A DNA stretch of 5,369 nt from Christensenella sp. UBA5399 (GTDB lineage: Bacteria; Bacillota; Clostridia; Christensenellales; Christensenellaceae), in contig DHOD01000080.1 in the NCBI GenBank assembly GCA_002407725.1, positions 690 through 6,058 on the forward strand, read 5' to 3'. The position numbers were made by a program, and so were the translations under genes. Shown here in pieces: positions 1-5,369 of the stretch. The notes beneath the pieces are model-generated. The model worked only from the letters and a program-made list of their open reading frames with translations, made no database searches and was not told the DNA's origin. The first letter of the stretch is position 1. Each line of letters opens with the position of its first letter.

Positions 1-1
1 G

Positions 2-1915
2 CAGGACGCCGGGGAGGCGTTCCGCATTGCGGGCGAGCAGGAGCTGGACTTTGTGATGATGGATATCGGCTATAAGGCCACAACACCCGCGCTGGGCGAA
101 GGGTATGACCCCGATGAAACATGGCTCAGCCTGGATGCGCCTCCCGATGGCGCGCAGCCGCAGGGAGAGACCATGTACGCGTTCGACCATGTGCCGATGA
201 CGGCGGAATCGCTTAAGGAGGCGCGCCGGTTCTTCAAAGAGCTGCGGGAGCGGCTGCCCGGACTGCCGGTTTACCTGCTGGAAACGGGGGGCATGAATAT
301 AGACGACGAACTGCTTGCGTCCTTTGTGCGGGCGGGGGCAAGGGGGAAGATCGCCCTGCCACAGGGCAGCGTTGCCCCGGCGCTGTTCCGCGAGGAGGCA
401 GCCGGCATTGCCGACAACCTGTATATACAAAAAGCCGCGGGAGACCTTGCGGCGTCGCATAAAATATTATACTTTGAATCCGCTCCAAAACCAAATGATG
501 CGCAAACACAGGTGACCATCCGTTTGCGGGACCTGTCGCTCAAACGGTCTCCCAACGCGGAGGACAGCGGGGAGATATTGGAGGATGCGGAAAAGCCGAA
601 TGTGCGGTTTGACGATGTGATTGGCGCAACGGGCGCGAAGGACGAATTAAAGTTTTTTGTGGATTACCTAAAGAACCCTAAGAAGTTTATGGCGCAGGGG
701 ATGAAACCGCCCAAGGGCGTGCTGCTGTACGGCCCTCCCGGCACCGGAAAGACGCTGCTTGCCAAGGCGATGGCGGGGGAATCGGACGTGGCGTTTATCC
801 CTGCGGTGGCAAGCGGGTTTGTCACAAAGTACCAGGGGAGCGGGCCAGAGGCTGTGCGCGCGCTGTTTCAGCGGGCCCGGCGTTATGCGCCTGCAATCGT
901 ATTCATTGACGAGATTGACGCGATCGGCCGTGCGCGCGGGGGCAGCAATTCTGCCCATGGCGAGGAGATGGCCCTCAATGCGCTGCTGACCGAGATGGAC
1001 GGGTTTAGCGTCGACCCGAAGCGGCCGGTGTTTGTGCTGGCGGCCACCAACTTTGATGTCGAAGAGGGTGGTGGCGGCATGGGCACGATTGATGCGGCGC
1101 TTTCCCGCCGGTTTGACCGCAAGATACTGGTGGATATGCCCGGCAAGGAGGACAGGCGCAAATACCTGGACATGATGCTGGCAAAGCGCAAGGGCAACGA
1201 AGTAACGGACGAGATGAAGGAACAGTTGGCCAAGCGGTCGGCGGGTCTGTCGCTCGCCAATCTGGAGTCGGTACTCGAGCTTGCCTCGCGTACGGCGGTC
1301 AAACAAAATGTGCCGCTGAATGATGAAATATTGGAGGAATCGTTTGAGACGTCCCGCCACGGCGAGAAGAAGGACTGGGGCGAGGGATATATGGAGCGTG
1401 TCGCGCGGCATGAATCGGGTCATGCGTTTATGTGTTACGAGGCGGGCAGCACGCCCGCGTACCTGACCATTGTAGCGCGTGGCGGGCACGGCGGATATAT
1501 GGAGCACGATTCGGAGGACGATTCACCGCTGAAAACACGCGAGGACCTGCTGGGGCGCATTCGTATATCGCTGGGGGGACGTGCTGCGGAGATTGCCTAT
1601 TACGGCGACGAGGCAGGGATATCCACAGGTGCGTCGGGCGACCTTGAGCAGGCGACGCGCGTTGCGCGGGCCATGATCTGCAATTACGGCATGGACGACG
1701 AATTTGGCATGGCGGTGATGGGGCAGGAGGAAGCGACGCGAGGGCCGTTGGCTGAAAAAGTGTCGCAGCGCGTATCGGAGATGATCAAAACGGAGATGGA
1801 TCACACGGTGGGGATCATCACGGAGGCCAAGCCGCGGATCGACCGGCTGGTGGAGCGCCTGCTGGAGAAAAACCGGCTGGATAAACAGGAGATTGAAGCG
1901 CTGCTGAAAAAATAA
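2..1915 (+). CDS. FtsH-like AAA+ ATPase / M41 zinc metallopeptidase with receiver-like N-terminal region, 5'-truncated by window edge
   Basis: Predicted ATP-driven protease that unfolds proteins and cuts them at a zinc site. The AAA+ module has Walker A GPPGTGKT (731-754), a pore loop with KYQG (aromatic Tyr at 830-832), Walker B VFIDEID (Asp-Glu at 908-913), sensor-1 AATN (1040-1051) and arginine fingers in SRRFDR (1103-1120). The M41 module has HESGH (1409-1423) and the third zinc ligand Asp in TGASGDLEQAT (1640-1642). The protein ends at TAA 1913-1915. The first possible starts are GTG 53 and ATG 56, but the frame is open to the left edge and 15 of its first 16 codons end in G or C, so the real start probably lies upstream. 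The region before the ATPase has no hydrophobic membrane segment, unlike classical FtsH. It resembles a receiver domain: LDFVMMDI with Asp at 62-64, PVYLLET (266-286) and AGARGKIALP (332-361). The usual strand-5 Lys appears to be Leu. The AAA+/M41 assignment is secure; the receiver reading is inference. GGAG-like sequence before 53 means a short form cannot be excluded. Confidence 0.9.
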   Translation, partial: QDAGEAFRIAGEQELDFVMMDIGYKATTPALGEGYDPDETWLSLDAPPDGAQPQGETMYAFDHVPMTAESLKEARRFFKELRERLPGLPVYLLETGGMNIDDELLASFVRAGARGKIALPQGSVAPALFREEAAGIADNLYIQKAAGDLAASHKILYFESAPKPNDAQTQVTIRLRDLSLKRSPNAEDSGEILEDAEKPNVRFDDVIGATGAKDELKFFVDYLKNPKKFMAQGMKPPKGVLLYGPPGTGKTLLAKAMAGESDVAFIPAVASGFVTKYQGSGPEAVRALFQRARRYAPAIVFIDEIDAIGRARGGSNSAHGEEMALNALLTEMDGFSVDPKRPVFVLAATNFDVEEGGGGMGTIDAALSRRFDRKILVDMPGKEDRRKYLDMMLAKRKGNEVTDEMKEQLAKRSAGLSLANLESVLELASRTAVKQNVPLNDEILEESFETSRHGEKKDWGEGYMERVARHESGHAFMCYEAGSTPAYLTIVARGGHGGYMEHDSEDDSPLKTREDLLGRIRISLGGRAAEIAYYGDEAGISTGASGDLEQATRVARAMICNYGMDDEFGMAVMGQEEATRGPLAEKVSQRVSEMIKTEMDHTVGIITEAKPRIDRLVERLLEKNRLDKQEIEALLKK

Positions 1916-1929
1916 GTTAACGATATAAA

Positions 1930-2155
1930 AGGTATTCCTTTTGGGTCAATGAATCACTTCGTAACTTTTTAAATGTCTCTGACGGCTTAAGAGGGTTGTC
2001 CCCTCTTAAGAATCTTCTTCTTGTAGAAAATCCTTTTGTAGAGCACAATAGTAAGGGGTTTATCAAATGCAGGAGGTCCAGGAACCTGGGTTCCTGGTCG
2101 GCGAAGCCGAAACTATAAAACACATCGTAGATACCTTGACCCTAGAGGAATACCT
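1930..2155. repeat. 226-bp inverted-repeat (MITE-like) intergenic element
   Basis: The two ends are inverted copies: AGGTATTCC at 1930-1938 is exactly complementary to GGAATACCT at 2147-2155. The match continues inward through GGGTCAA to give about 26 bp with 4 mismatches (1930-1955 against 2130-2155). About 43-45 nt inward from GGGTCAA each end carries its own hairpin. The left one is a perfect 10-bp stem (1986-1995 with 2001-2010). The right one is an 8- to 9-bp stem (2078-2086 with 2089-2097) next to a small TCGGC/GCCGA stem (2098-2110). No transposase and no clear target-site duplication are visible. The unit lies between two convergent genes and fills most of a 347-bp gap. It could be a MITE, or a REP/BIME-type unit that works as a bidirectional terminator or mRNA stabiliser; the sequence does not decide between these. 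Confidence 0.7.
1986..2010 (+). terminator. Hairpin in the left repeat end, possible terminator for the FtsH-like gene
   Basis: CTTAAGAGGG pairs perfectly with CCCTCTTAAG across a 5-nt loop (TTGTC), about 70 nt after the stop codon of the plus-strand gene. It is followed by AATCTTCTTCTTGT, which is pyrimidine-rich but not a pure T run, so termination would be partial at best. The hairpin is also the repeat's own conserved structural feature, so its first role may not be termination. Confidence 0.4.
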
Positions 2156-2162
2156 AATAGTA

Positions 2163-2191
2163 TATGCAATAAAACATCTCTTTCTTGCATA
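2163..2191. repeat. Small inverted repeat TATGCAA-N15-TTGCATA
   Basis: Perfect 7-bp arms (2163-2169 and 2185-2191) separated by 15 nt, just outside the right end of the 226-bp element. There is no T tract on either side, so it is a poor terminator. It could be a protein-binding site or chance in AT-rich DNA. Confidence 0.3.
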
Positions 2192-2225
2192 CATTTTGTA
2201 CCGCCTATAGTTTTTTAGTTTTTTG

Positions 2226-2269
2226 ACACTCTGATGTCTTTCGCTTTACGAAAAGTGTTTTTTTATTTT
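2226..2269 (+). terminator. Possible rho-independent terminator reading rightwards
   Basis: TTTCG (2239-2243) pairs with CGAAA (2249-2253) over the loop CTTTA. An outer ACACT (2226-2230) can pair with AGTGT (2254-2258), leaving an 8-nt bulge on the left side. A run of seven T (2258-2264) then ATTTT follows directly on the plus strand. It would stop transcripts of the FtsH-like gene from running into the convergent tcdA, and it abuts the tcdA stop codon. The stem is weak and bulged. Read on the minus strand there is no T run after it, so it does not clearly terminate the isc operon. Confidence 0.4.
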
Positions 2270-2949
2270 ATAAGATCCCGCACAACCGCGCCGGCAATCA
2301 TCAGGCCTGCGACGGACGGCACAAATGCCACGCTGCCGGGTGGGCCCGACTGGCCGCCCGGTTTTTGCACGGGCGGCTCGGTAGAGCACACGACCTTGAG
2401 ACTGCCGATACCGCGCTTTTTCAGCTCGCGCCGCATGACGCGGGCAAGCGGGCACACGCTGGTTTCGCCGATGTCCTTGACCGCGATCAGCGACGGATCC
2501 AGCTTGTTGCCCATGCCCATCGAGCTGATGACAGGTACGCGCGCCAAATGCGCCCGTTCGATGATGGCCAGCTTGGACGTCACCATGTCGATGGCGTCCA
2601 CAACATAATCGTACACGTCAAGCGGGATAGTGTCCGCGTTTTCCGGCGTATAAAAAACGCTGTGGCAAACCAGATGCGCATCGGGGTTGATATCCCGTAT
2701 GCGGGCCGCCATAGCGTCTGTTTTGTGTTGCCCCACCGTACTGCGGAGCGCGATCAACTGCCGGTTGATATTGGTCTGCGATACGGTGTCGCCGTCCACC
2801 AGCGTCAGACGTCCGACGCCGCTGCGTGCCAGCGCTTCAGCGGCATAAGAGCCCACGCCGCCAATGCCGAATACACACACCGATGCTTTGCGCAGTGTGG
2901 CAAGCGCGTCCGCGCCCAGCAGCAGCCCGGTGCGCTCCAGCCAACTCAA
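2263..2949 (-). CDS. tcdA: tRNA threonylcarbamoyladenosine dehydratase (TcdA/CsdL, ThiF/E1-like family)
   Basis: ATP-dependent cytosolic enzyme expected to convert t6A at position 37 of ANN-decoding tRNAs to its cyclic form, by adenylating the carboxylate and expelling water. The 228-residue protein is shorter than the E. coli homologue but covers the E1-like fold: GIGGVGS nucleotide loop (residues 28-34), VDGD (51-54), NINRQ (60-64), QHKTDAM (74-80), and DAID with the following VTSK (118-126). SVCPLARVMRRELKKRG (164-180) recalls TcdA proteins of Clostridia rather than ThiF or MoeB, and the paired CxxC zinc motifs of ThiF/MoeB are absent. The start is TTG at 2949, overlapping the iscU stop by 4 nt; AGGAGG at 2960-2965 lies 10 nt upstream, inside iscU, which suggests translational coupling. 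It is the last gene of the isc operon. E. coli TcdA is encoded beside CsdA-CsdE, also a cysteine desulfurase pair, so the context supports the call. Confidence 0.88.
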   Translation of the reverse strand: MSWLERTGLLLGADALATLRKASVCVFGIGGVGSYAAEALARSGVGRLTLVDGDTVSQTNINRQLIALRSTVGQHKTDAMAARIRDINPDAHLVCHSVFYTPENADTIPLDVYDYVVDAIDMVTSKLAIIERAHLARVPVISSMGMGNKLDPSLIAVKDIGETSVCPLARVMRRELKKRGIGSLKVVCSTEPPVQKPGGQSGPPGSVAFVPSVAGLMIAGAVVRDLIK

Positions 2950-3383
2950 TATTCTTCTTCCTCCTCGTGCTCGCCCACGTCTGATTTGGGCTTTTCCAGT
3001 CCTTCAATTTTGATATTATGCTTTTCCGCATAATCCCAAAGTGCTGCGTGGATGGCCTCCTCGGCCAGCAGCGAACAGTGCACCTTTTGGGAGGGCAGAC
3101 CGTCCAGCGCTTCCATGACGGCCTGGTTGGTAATTTCCAACGCTTCCTGCACGGTTTTGCCCTTGACCAGCTCGGTAGCCATGCTGCTGGTGGCAACGGC
3201 AGCGCCGCAGCCAAACGTCTTGAACTTGACGTCGCGGATGATGCCGCTATCGTCGATATCCAGATAGATGCGCATGATGTCGCCGCACTTGGCGTTGCCC
3301 ACAGTGCCGACGCCGCTCGCGTTTTCTATTTCACCCACATTGCGCGGGTTTTGGAAGTGATCCATAACTTTTTCGCTATACAT
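2946..3383 (-). CDS. iscU: Fe-S cluster assembly scaffold protein IscU/NifU-type
   Basis: Cytosolic scaffold that receives sulfur from IscS and iron and holds a nascent [2Fe-2S] cluster. The 145-residue protein carries the full ligand set: Cys33 and Asp35 in NAKCGD, Cys59 in TFGCGAA, and His102-Cys103 in KVHCSLLAEEAI. The N-terminus MYSEKVMDHFQNPRNVG is characteristic of the family. The E. coli HscA-binding LPPVK is LPSQK here (residues 96-100), consistent with no hscBA genes in this operon. After the usual end of the domain there is a short acidic tail, GEHEEEEEY (137-145). The start is ATG 3383 with AGGAG at 3395-3399, 11 nt upstream, and a 3-nt gap after the iscS stop. There is no C-terminal Nfu or central ferredoxin-like domain, so this is IscU-type rather than full-length NifU. 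Confidence 0.95.
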   Translation of the reverse strand: MYSEKVMDHFQNPRNVGEIENASGVGTVGNAKCGDIMRIYLDIDDSGIIRDVKFKTFGCGAAVATSSMATELVKGKTVQEALEITNQAVMEALDGLPSQKVHCSLLAEEAIHAALWDYAEKHNIKIEGLEKPKSDVGEHEEEEEY

Positions 3384-3386
3384 AGT

Positions 3387-4616
3387 TTATTGTGCTCCTT
3401 TTTTCTGCTTTTTGATGAAATCTTCATATAAAGGCGACCGCAACCGCCATTTTTCCACAATTTCCTTGAGGCTGTCCACCACAAAATCTACTTCTTCCTG
3501 TGTGTTGGCGTGCCCCAGTGTCAGCCGCACCGATCCGTTGGCATATTCGTGCGGGATGCCGCAGGCAAGCAGCACGTGCGATGGGTCGAGCGAGCCGGAC
3601 GTGCATGCAGACCCGCTGGAGGCGCAAATGCCCAGTTGGTTCAGGTCGAGCAATATGGTCTCGCTCTCAATGAAACGGAATACAAAATTTGCATTGCCGG
3701 GCAGCCGGTTTTCGCGCGGCCCGTTGAGCTGTACATAGTCGATTTCGCTTGTGATGCGGTCAATCAACCGGTTGCGCAGCGCAGTTTCATTTTCGAGCCG
3801 TGCCGCCATTGTTGCCATGCCGATTTCCACCGCTTTGCCAAACCCCACGATGCCGGGCACGTTTTCAGTACCTGCGCGCCGCTTGCGCTCCTGCGCGCCG
3901 CCGTGGATAAATGATTTTGTTTTCAACCCCTTGCGGATGTATAAGAAACCGATGCCTTTGGGCCCATACAGCTTATGTGCGCTTGCGCTCATCATATCAA
4001 TACCGAGCTCGTCCACATTGATGGGAACCTGGCAATAGGCCTGCACCGCGTCGGTATGGAACAGCACGCCGTGCTTTTTGGTGATTGCGCCAATCTCCCT
4101 AACCGGCTGCAATGTGCCGATCTCGTTGTTGGCAAACATAATGGAGACCAGCACCGTGTCGTCGCGGATGGCGGATTCCAGTTCGTCCAGGTCGATGACG
4201 CCGTCGCTATCCACCCCAAGGTAGGTGACGTCCCACCCGCGCTTTTGCAGGTACTGGCAGGCATGCAACACAGCGTGGTGCTCGATCGCCGATGTGATGA
4301 TGTGCTTGCCTTTGCTCTCATATGCCTCGGCGGTGGAGATGATCGCCCAGTTGTCCGCCTCGGTGCCGCCCGCCGTAAAATAAATGTCGTATTTCTTATG
4401 GTCGCGCGTGCCCGTATTGGTGACATACTGTTCCGCGCCTATGCTATCCGTGATGATGTCCCGCGCCTTGTCTATGGCTGTGCGGCTGTCTTCCGCCAGT
4501 GCATACAGGCTGGAGGGATTGCCGTAATATTGCGAAAAATAGGGCATCATAGCCTCTACTACCTCGGGCCGGGTTGCGGTGGTTGCAGCGTTGTCCATGT
4601 ATATCAGTTTGTCCAT
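3387..4616 (-). CDS. iscS: Cysteine desulfurase, IscS/NifS family (class V aminotransferase fold)
   Basis: PLP enzyme that releases sulfur from L-cysteine as an enzyme persulfide and passes it to IscU and other acceptors. In the 409-residue protein visible landmarks are MDNAATT (7-13), FTAGGTEADN (80-89), IEHHAV (111-116, PLP-stacking His), HTDAVQ (187-192), the Schiff-base Lys215 in SASAHKLYGPKG, the RRAGTENVPG segment (246-255), and the persulfide Cys338 in SSGSACTSGS on a long mobile loop, as in group I desulfurases. The start is ATG 4616: AAAGGAG at 4627-4633 lies 10 nt upstream, whereas the in-frame TTG at 4625 would sit 1 nt from it. It begins 2 nt after the iscR stop. An odd feature is about a dozen extra residues (about 62-77, EQYVTNTGTRDHKKYD) where family members usually have a short turn before the IYFT strand. 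Confidence 0.95.
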   Translation of the reverse strand: MDKLIYMDNAATTATRPEVVEAMMPYFSQYYGNPSSLYALAEDSRTAIDKARDIITDSIGAEQYVTNTGTRDHKKYDIYFTAGGTEADNWAIISTAEAYESKGKHIITSAIEHHAVLHACQYLQKRGWDVTYLGVDSDGVIDLDELESAIRDDTVLVSIMFANNEIGTLQPVREIGAITKKHGVLFHTDAVQAYCQVPINVDELGIDMMSASAHKLYGPKGIGFLYIRKGLKTKSFIHGGAQERKRRAGTENVPGIVGFGKAVEIGMATMAARLENETALRNRLIDRITSEIDYVQLNGPRENRLPGNANFVFRFIESETILLDLNQLGICASSGSACTSGSLDPSHVLLACGIPHEYANGSVRLTLGHANTQEEVDFVVDSLKEIVEKWRLRSPLYEDFIKKQKKGAQ

Positions 4617-4618
4617 CT

Positions 4619-5038
4619 TCAGCAAGCTCCTTTCGCGCTCTCATCTATCAATGATTGTAACGTCATTTCGTTTACTATTTTATTGACCCCGTCGTTGATC
4701 TGTTGCCACAGGTATTTTGTCACACAGGAATCCGCCCCGGCGCATTCTCCGTAAATACCCGCGCAGTCGATCGGGTCGATATTGCCCTCCAGCGCCCGCA
4801 GCACGTCGCCTACCATGATATCCCCGGCGGGGATGGCCAGCGAATAGCCGCCCTTTGCGCCGCGTGTGCTCACAACAATACCCGCTTTTTTCAGCTTGGC
4901 CATCAGCTGCTCAAGGTAACCCTCGGATATCTCCTGGCGCTGGGCGATGCTGCTGATGGATACGGCCTCGTCCTGACAGTGCACAGACAAGTCCACAAGG
5001 GCGCGCAGGCCGTATTTTCCTTTGGTAGAAAGCTTCAA
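4619..5038 (-). CDS. iscR: Rrf2-family Fe-S-sensing transcriptional regulator, IscR-like
   Basis: DNA-binding repressor/activator expected to sense Fe-S supply and regulate the operon it heads. The 139-residue protein starts MKLSTKGKYGLRALVDLSV, the canonical Rrf2 opening. The winged helix-turn-helix has ISEGYLEQLMAKLKKAG (37-53) and the wing RGAKGGYSLA (59-68). Three cysteines, Cys92, Cys99 and Cys105 (C-X6-C-X5-C), sit where E. coli IscR (Cys92, 98, 104) binds its [2Fe-2S] cluster, so a cluster-binding form is likely; CymR-type sulfur regulators usually lack these. Extra cysteines are at 21 and 139. The start is TTG at 5038, because GAGG (5047-5050) lies 8 nt upstream and the protein then begins at the family's normal position; an in-frame TTG at 5059 has no properly spaced site. 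It is the first gene after the promoter at 5079-5107, so it is probably autoregulated. Confidence 0.93.
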   Translation of the reverse strand: MKLSTKGKYGLRALVDLSVHCQDEAVSISSIAQRQEISEGYLEQLMAKLKKAGIVVSTRGAKGGYSLAIPAGDIMVGDVLRALEGNIDPIDCAGIYGECAGADSCVTKYLWQQINDGVNKIVNEMTLQSLIDESAKGAC

Positions 5039-5078
5039 TTTTAGTGCCTCTTTCTTCAATTCCTAGTGTTTTACTATG

Positions 5079-5107
5079 ATATTAATACACAGTTGGGCAA
5101 TTGTCAA
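5079..5107 (-). promoter_or_regulatory. Sigma-A-type promoter of the iscR-iscS-iscU-tcdA operon
   Basis: Read on the minus strand: TTGACA (5107-5102), a 17-nt spacer, then TAATAT (5084-5079). The -35 box is perfect and the -10 has one mismatch to TATAAT, with optimal spacing. AT-rich DNA lies upstream. The expected transcription start is near 5072, giving a leader of about 34 nt to the TTG at 5038. A short dyad TAGT-N5-ACTA (5064-5076) overlaps that start point and could be part of an operator, but it is too short to assign. No long IscR-type palindrome is evident. Confidence 0.75.
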
Positions 5108-5184
5108 ACAAAATATTTATGAAAGAAAAGTAAAAACAGGTACAAATCTTTTATTTTTTAACGGCGGCAATAAATATAAAAATA

Positions 5185-5203
5185 AGTTTTCTGGTAGAAA
5201 ACT
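5185..5203. repeat. Perfect short hairpin AGTTTTCT-GGT-AGAAAACT
   Basis: An 8-bp perfect inverted repeat with a 3-nt centre, about 80 bp upstream of the -35 box. It is AT-rich and has no T run after it. The same neighbourhood (TAGAAAA, TTGTCGAAAA) loosely resembles TTGTAGAAAATCC inside the 226-bp element at 2020-2033, so it may be a decayed repeat fragment. Otherwise 5108-5272 holds no gene that can be recognised. Confidence 0.3.
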
Positions 5204-5272
5204 ACAGGTTGTCGAAAAACCTAAATTGGGTGAGCAGGAATGAAATATTAAGAATCTTTATTTCAAAACTTA

Positions 5273-5369
5273 AGGGTTATTCTCTGGGGTCAATGTATCA
5301 CTCCGTGATGAGTGTATTGTCTCCGGCGGCCAAGAACCCATGGTTCTTGGAACTCCTTTGTTATGGTAT
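5273..5369 (+). repeat. Third copy of the repeat end, truncated by the window edge
   Basis: GGGTCAATG-ATCACT-CGT at 5287-5306 matches 1943-1962 in 18 of 20 positions, and TGTCTC-G-CGGC at 5318-5330 matches 1974-1986 in 11 of 13. The spacing between the two blocks is exactly the same (31 nt). The block is followed by a perfect 9-bp hairpin, CCAAGAACC (5330-5338) with GGTTCTTGG (5342-5350), at the same place as the hairpins in the other two copies. After it, AACTCCTTTG recalls ACCTCCTGCATTTG next to the right-hand hairpin of the first element when read in the same direction. The element continues past base 5369, so its inverted partner, if any, is not visible. Confidence 0.7.

Noticed and set aside
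668..1507. 279-codon minus-strand open frame across the ATPase region
   Set aside because: It lies wholly inside the FtsH-like gene, shows no recognisable domain, and its openness follows from the high GC of the third codon positions on the real strand.
1917..2123. 68-codon minus-strand open frame in the intergenic region
   Set aside because: It coincides with the inverted-repeat element, including its hairpins, and has no domain; it is most likely a chance reading frame through a non-coding repeat.
1916..2165. Target-site duplication around the 226-bp element
   Set aside because: The bases on either side (GATATAAA on the left, AATAGTATA on the right) are both AT-rich, but no direct duplication can be fixed with confidence.
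2365..3033. 222-codon plus-strand open frame
   Set aside because: It is antisense to tcdA and the end of iscU, both of which have clear family motifs; the antisense translation has none.
4617..4625. Upstream TTG start for iscS at 4625
   Set aside because: It sits 1 nt from the AAAGGAG site, while ATG 4616 has a 10-nt spacing and gives the normal N-terminus MDKLIYMDNAATT.
3975..4754. 259-codon plus-strand open frame
   Set aside because: It is antisense to iscS and iscR, with no recognisable motif.
5039..5059. Upstream TTG start for iscR at 5059
   Set aside because: It has no properly spaced ribosome binding site and would put a GAGG site inside the coding region; TTG 5038 gives the family's standard MKLSTKG start.
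1930..5369. CRISPR array or tandem repeat
   Set aside because: The repeat copies are few, inverted or far apart, and not regularly spaced with spacers.

Overview
The window looks like chromosomal DNA from a low- to mid-GC Firmicute, most likely a Clostridia-class gut-type anaerobe. The reasons are the gene set (Rrf2/IscR regulator, NifS/IscS, NifU/IscU and a TcdA-type E1-like enzyme in one tight operon without hscBA, fdx or iscA), the GC-rich third codon positions, the AT-rich intergenic DNA, the strong AGGAGG-type ribosome binding sites and the frequent TTG starts. The genus cannot be told from the sequence.

Layout: (1) Bases 2-1915, plus strand: the 3' part of a gene entering from the left edge. 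It encodes an FtsH-type AAA+ ATPase joined to an M41 zinc peptidase. Ahead of the ATPase there is no transmembrane segment; instead there is a stretch resembling the second half of a response-regulator receiver domain. (2) Bases 1916-2262: a 347-bp gap between convergent genes, mostly filled by a 226-bp inverted-repeat element (1930-2155) with internal hairpins, followed by a possible plus-strand terminator. (3) Bases 2263-5038, minus strand: the operon iscR - iscS - iscU - tcdA, with junctions of +2 nt, +3 nt and a 4-nt overlap. (4) Bases 5039-5369: the iscR leader, a near-consensus sigma-A promoter (TTGACA-N17-TAATAT) reading leftwards into the operon, AT-rich DNA, and at the right edge a third, truncated copy of the same repeat end seen in the first gap.

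How the genes work together: IscS takes sulfur from cysteine, IscU is the scaffold on which the Fe-S cluster is built, and IscR, with three conserved cysteines, probably senses cluster status and controls its own operon. TcdA cyclises t6A at tRNA position 37. In E. coli the TcdA homologue (CsdL) is encoded with a cysteine desulfurase pair, so its place here fits. The FtsH-like gene is convergent and probably separate in function.

Most worth a second look: the apparently soluble, receiver-like/AAA+/M41 protein with an altered second region of homology, and the repeat family whose three copies keep the same spacing and each keep a perfect hairpin although the stem sequences differ.
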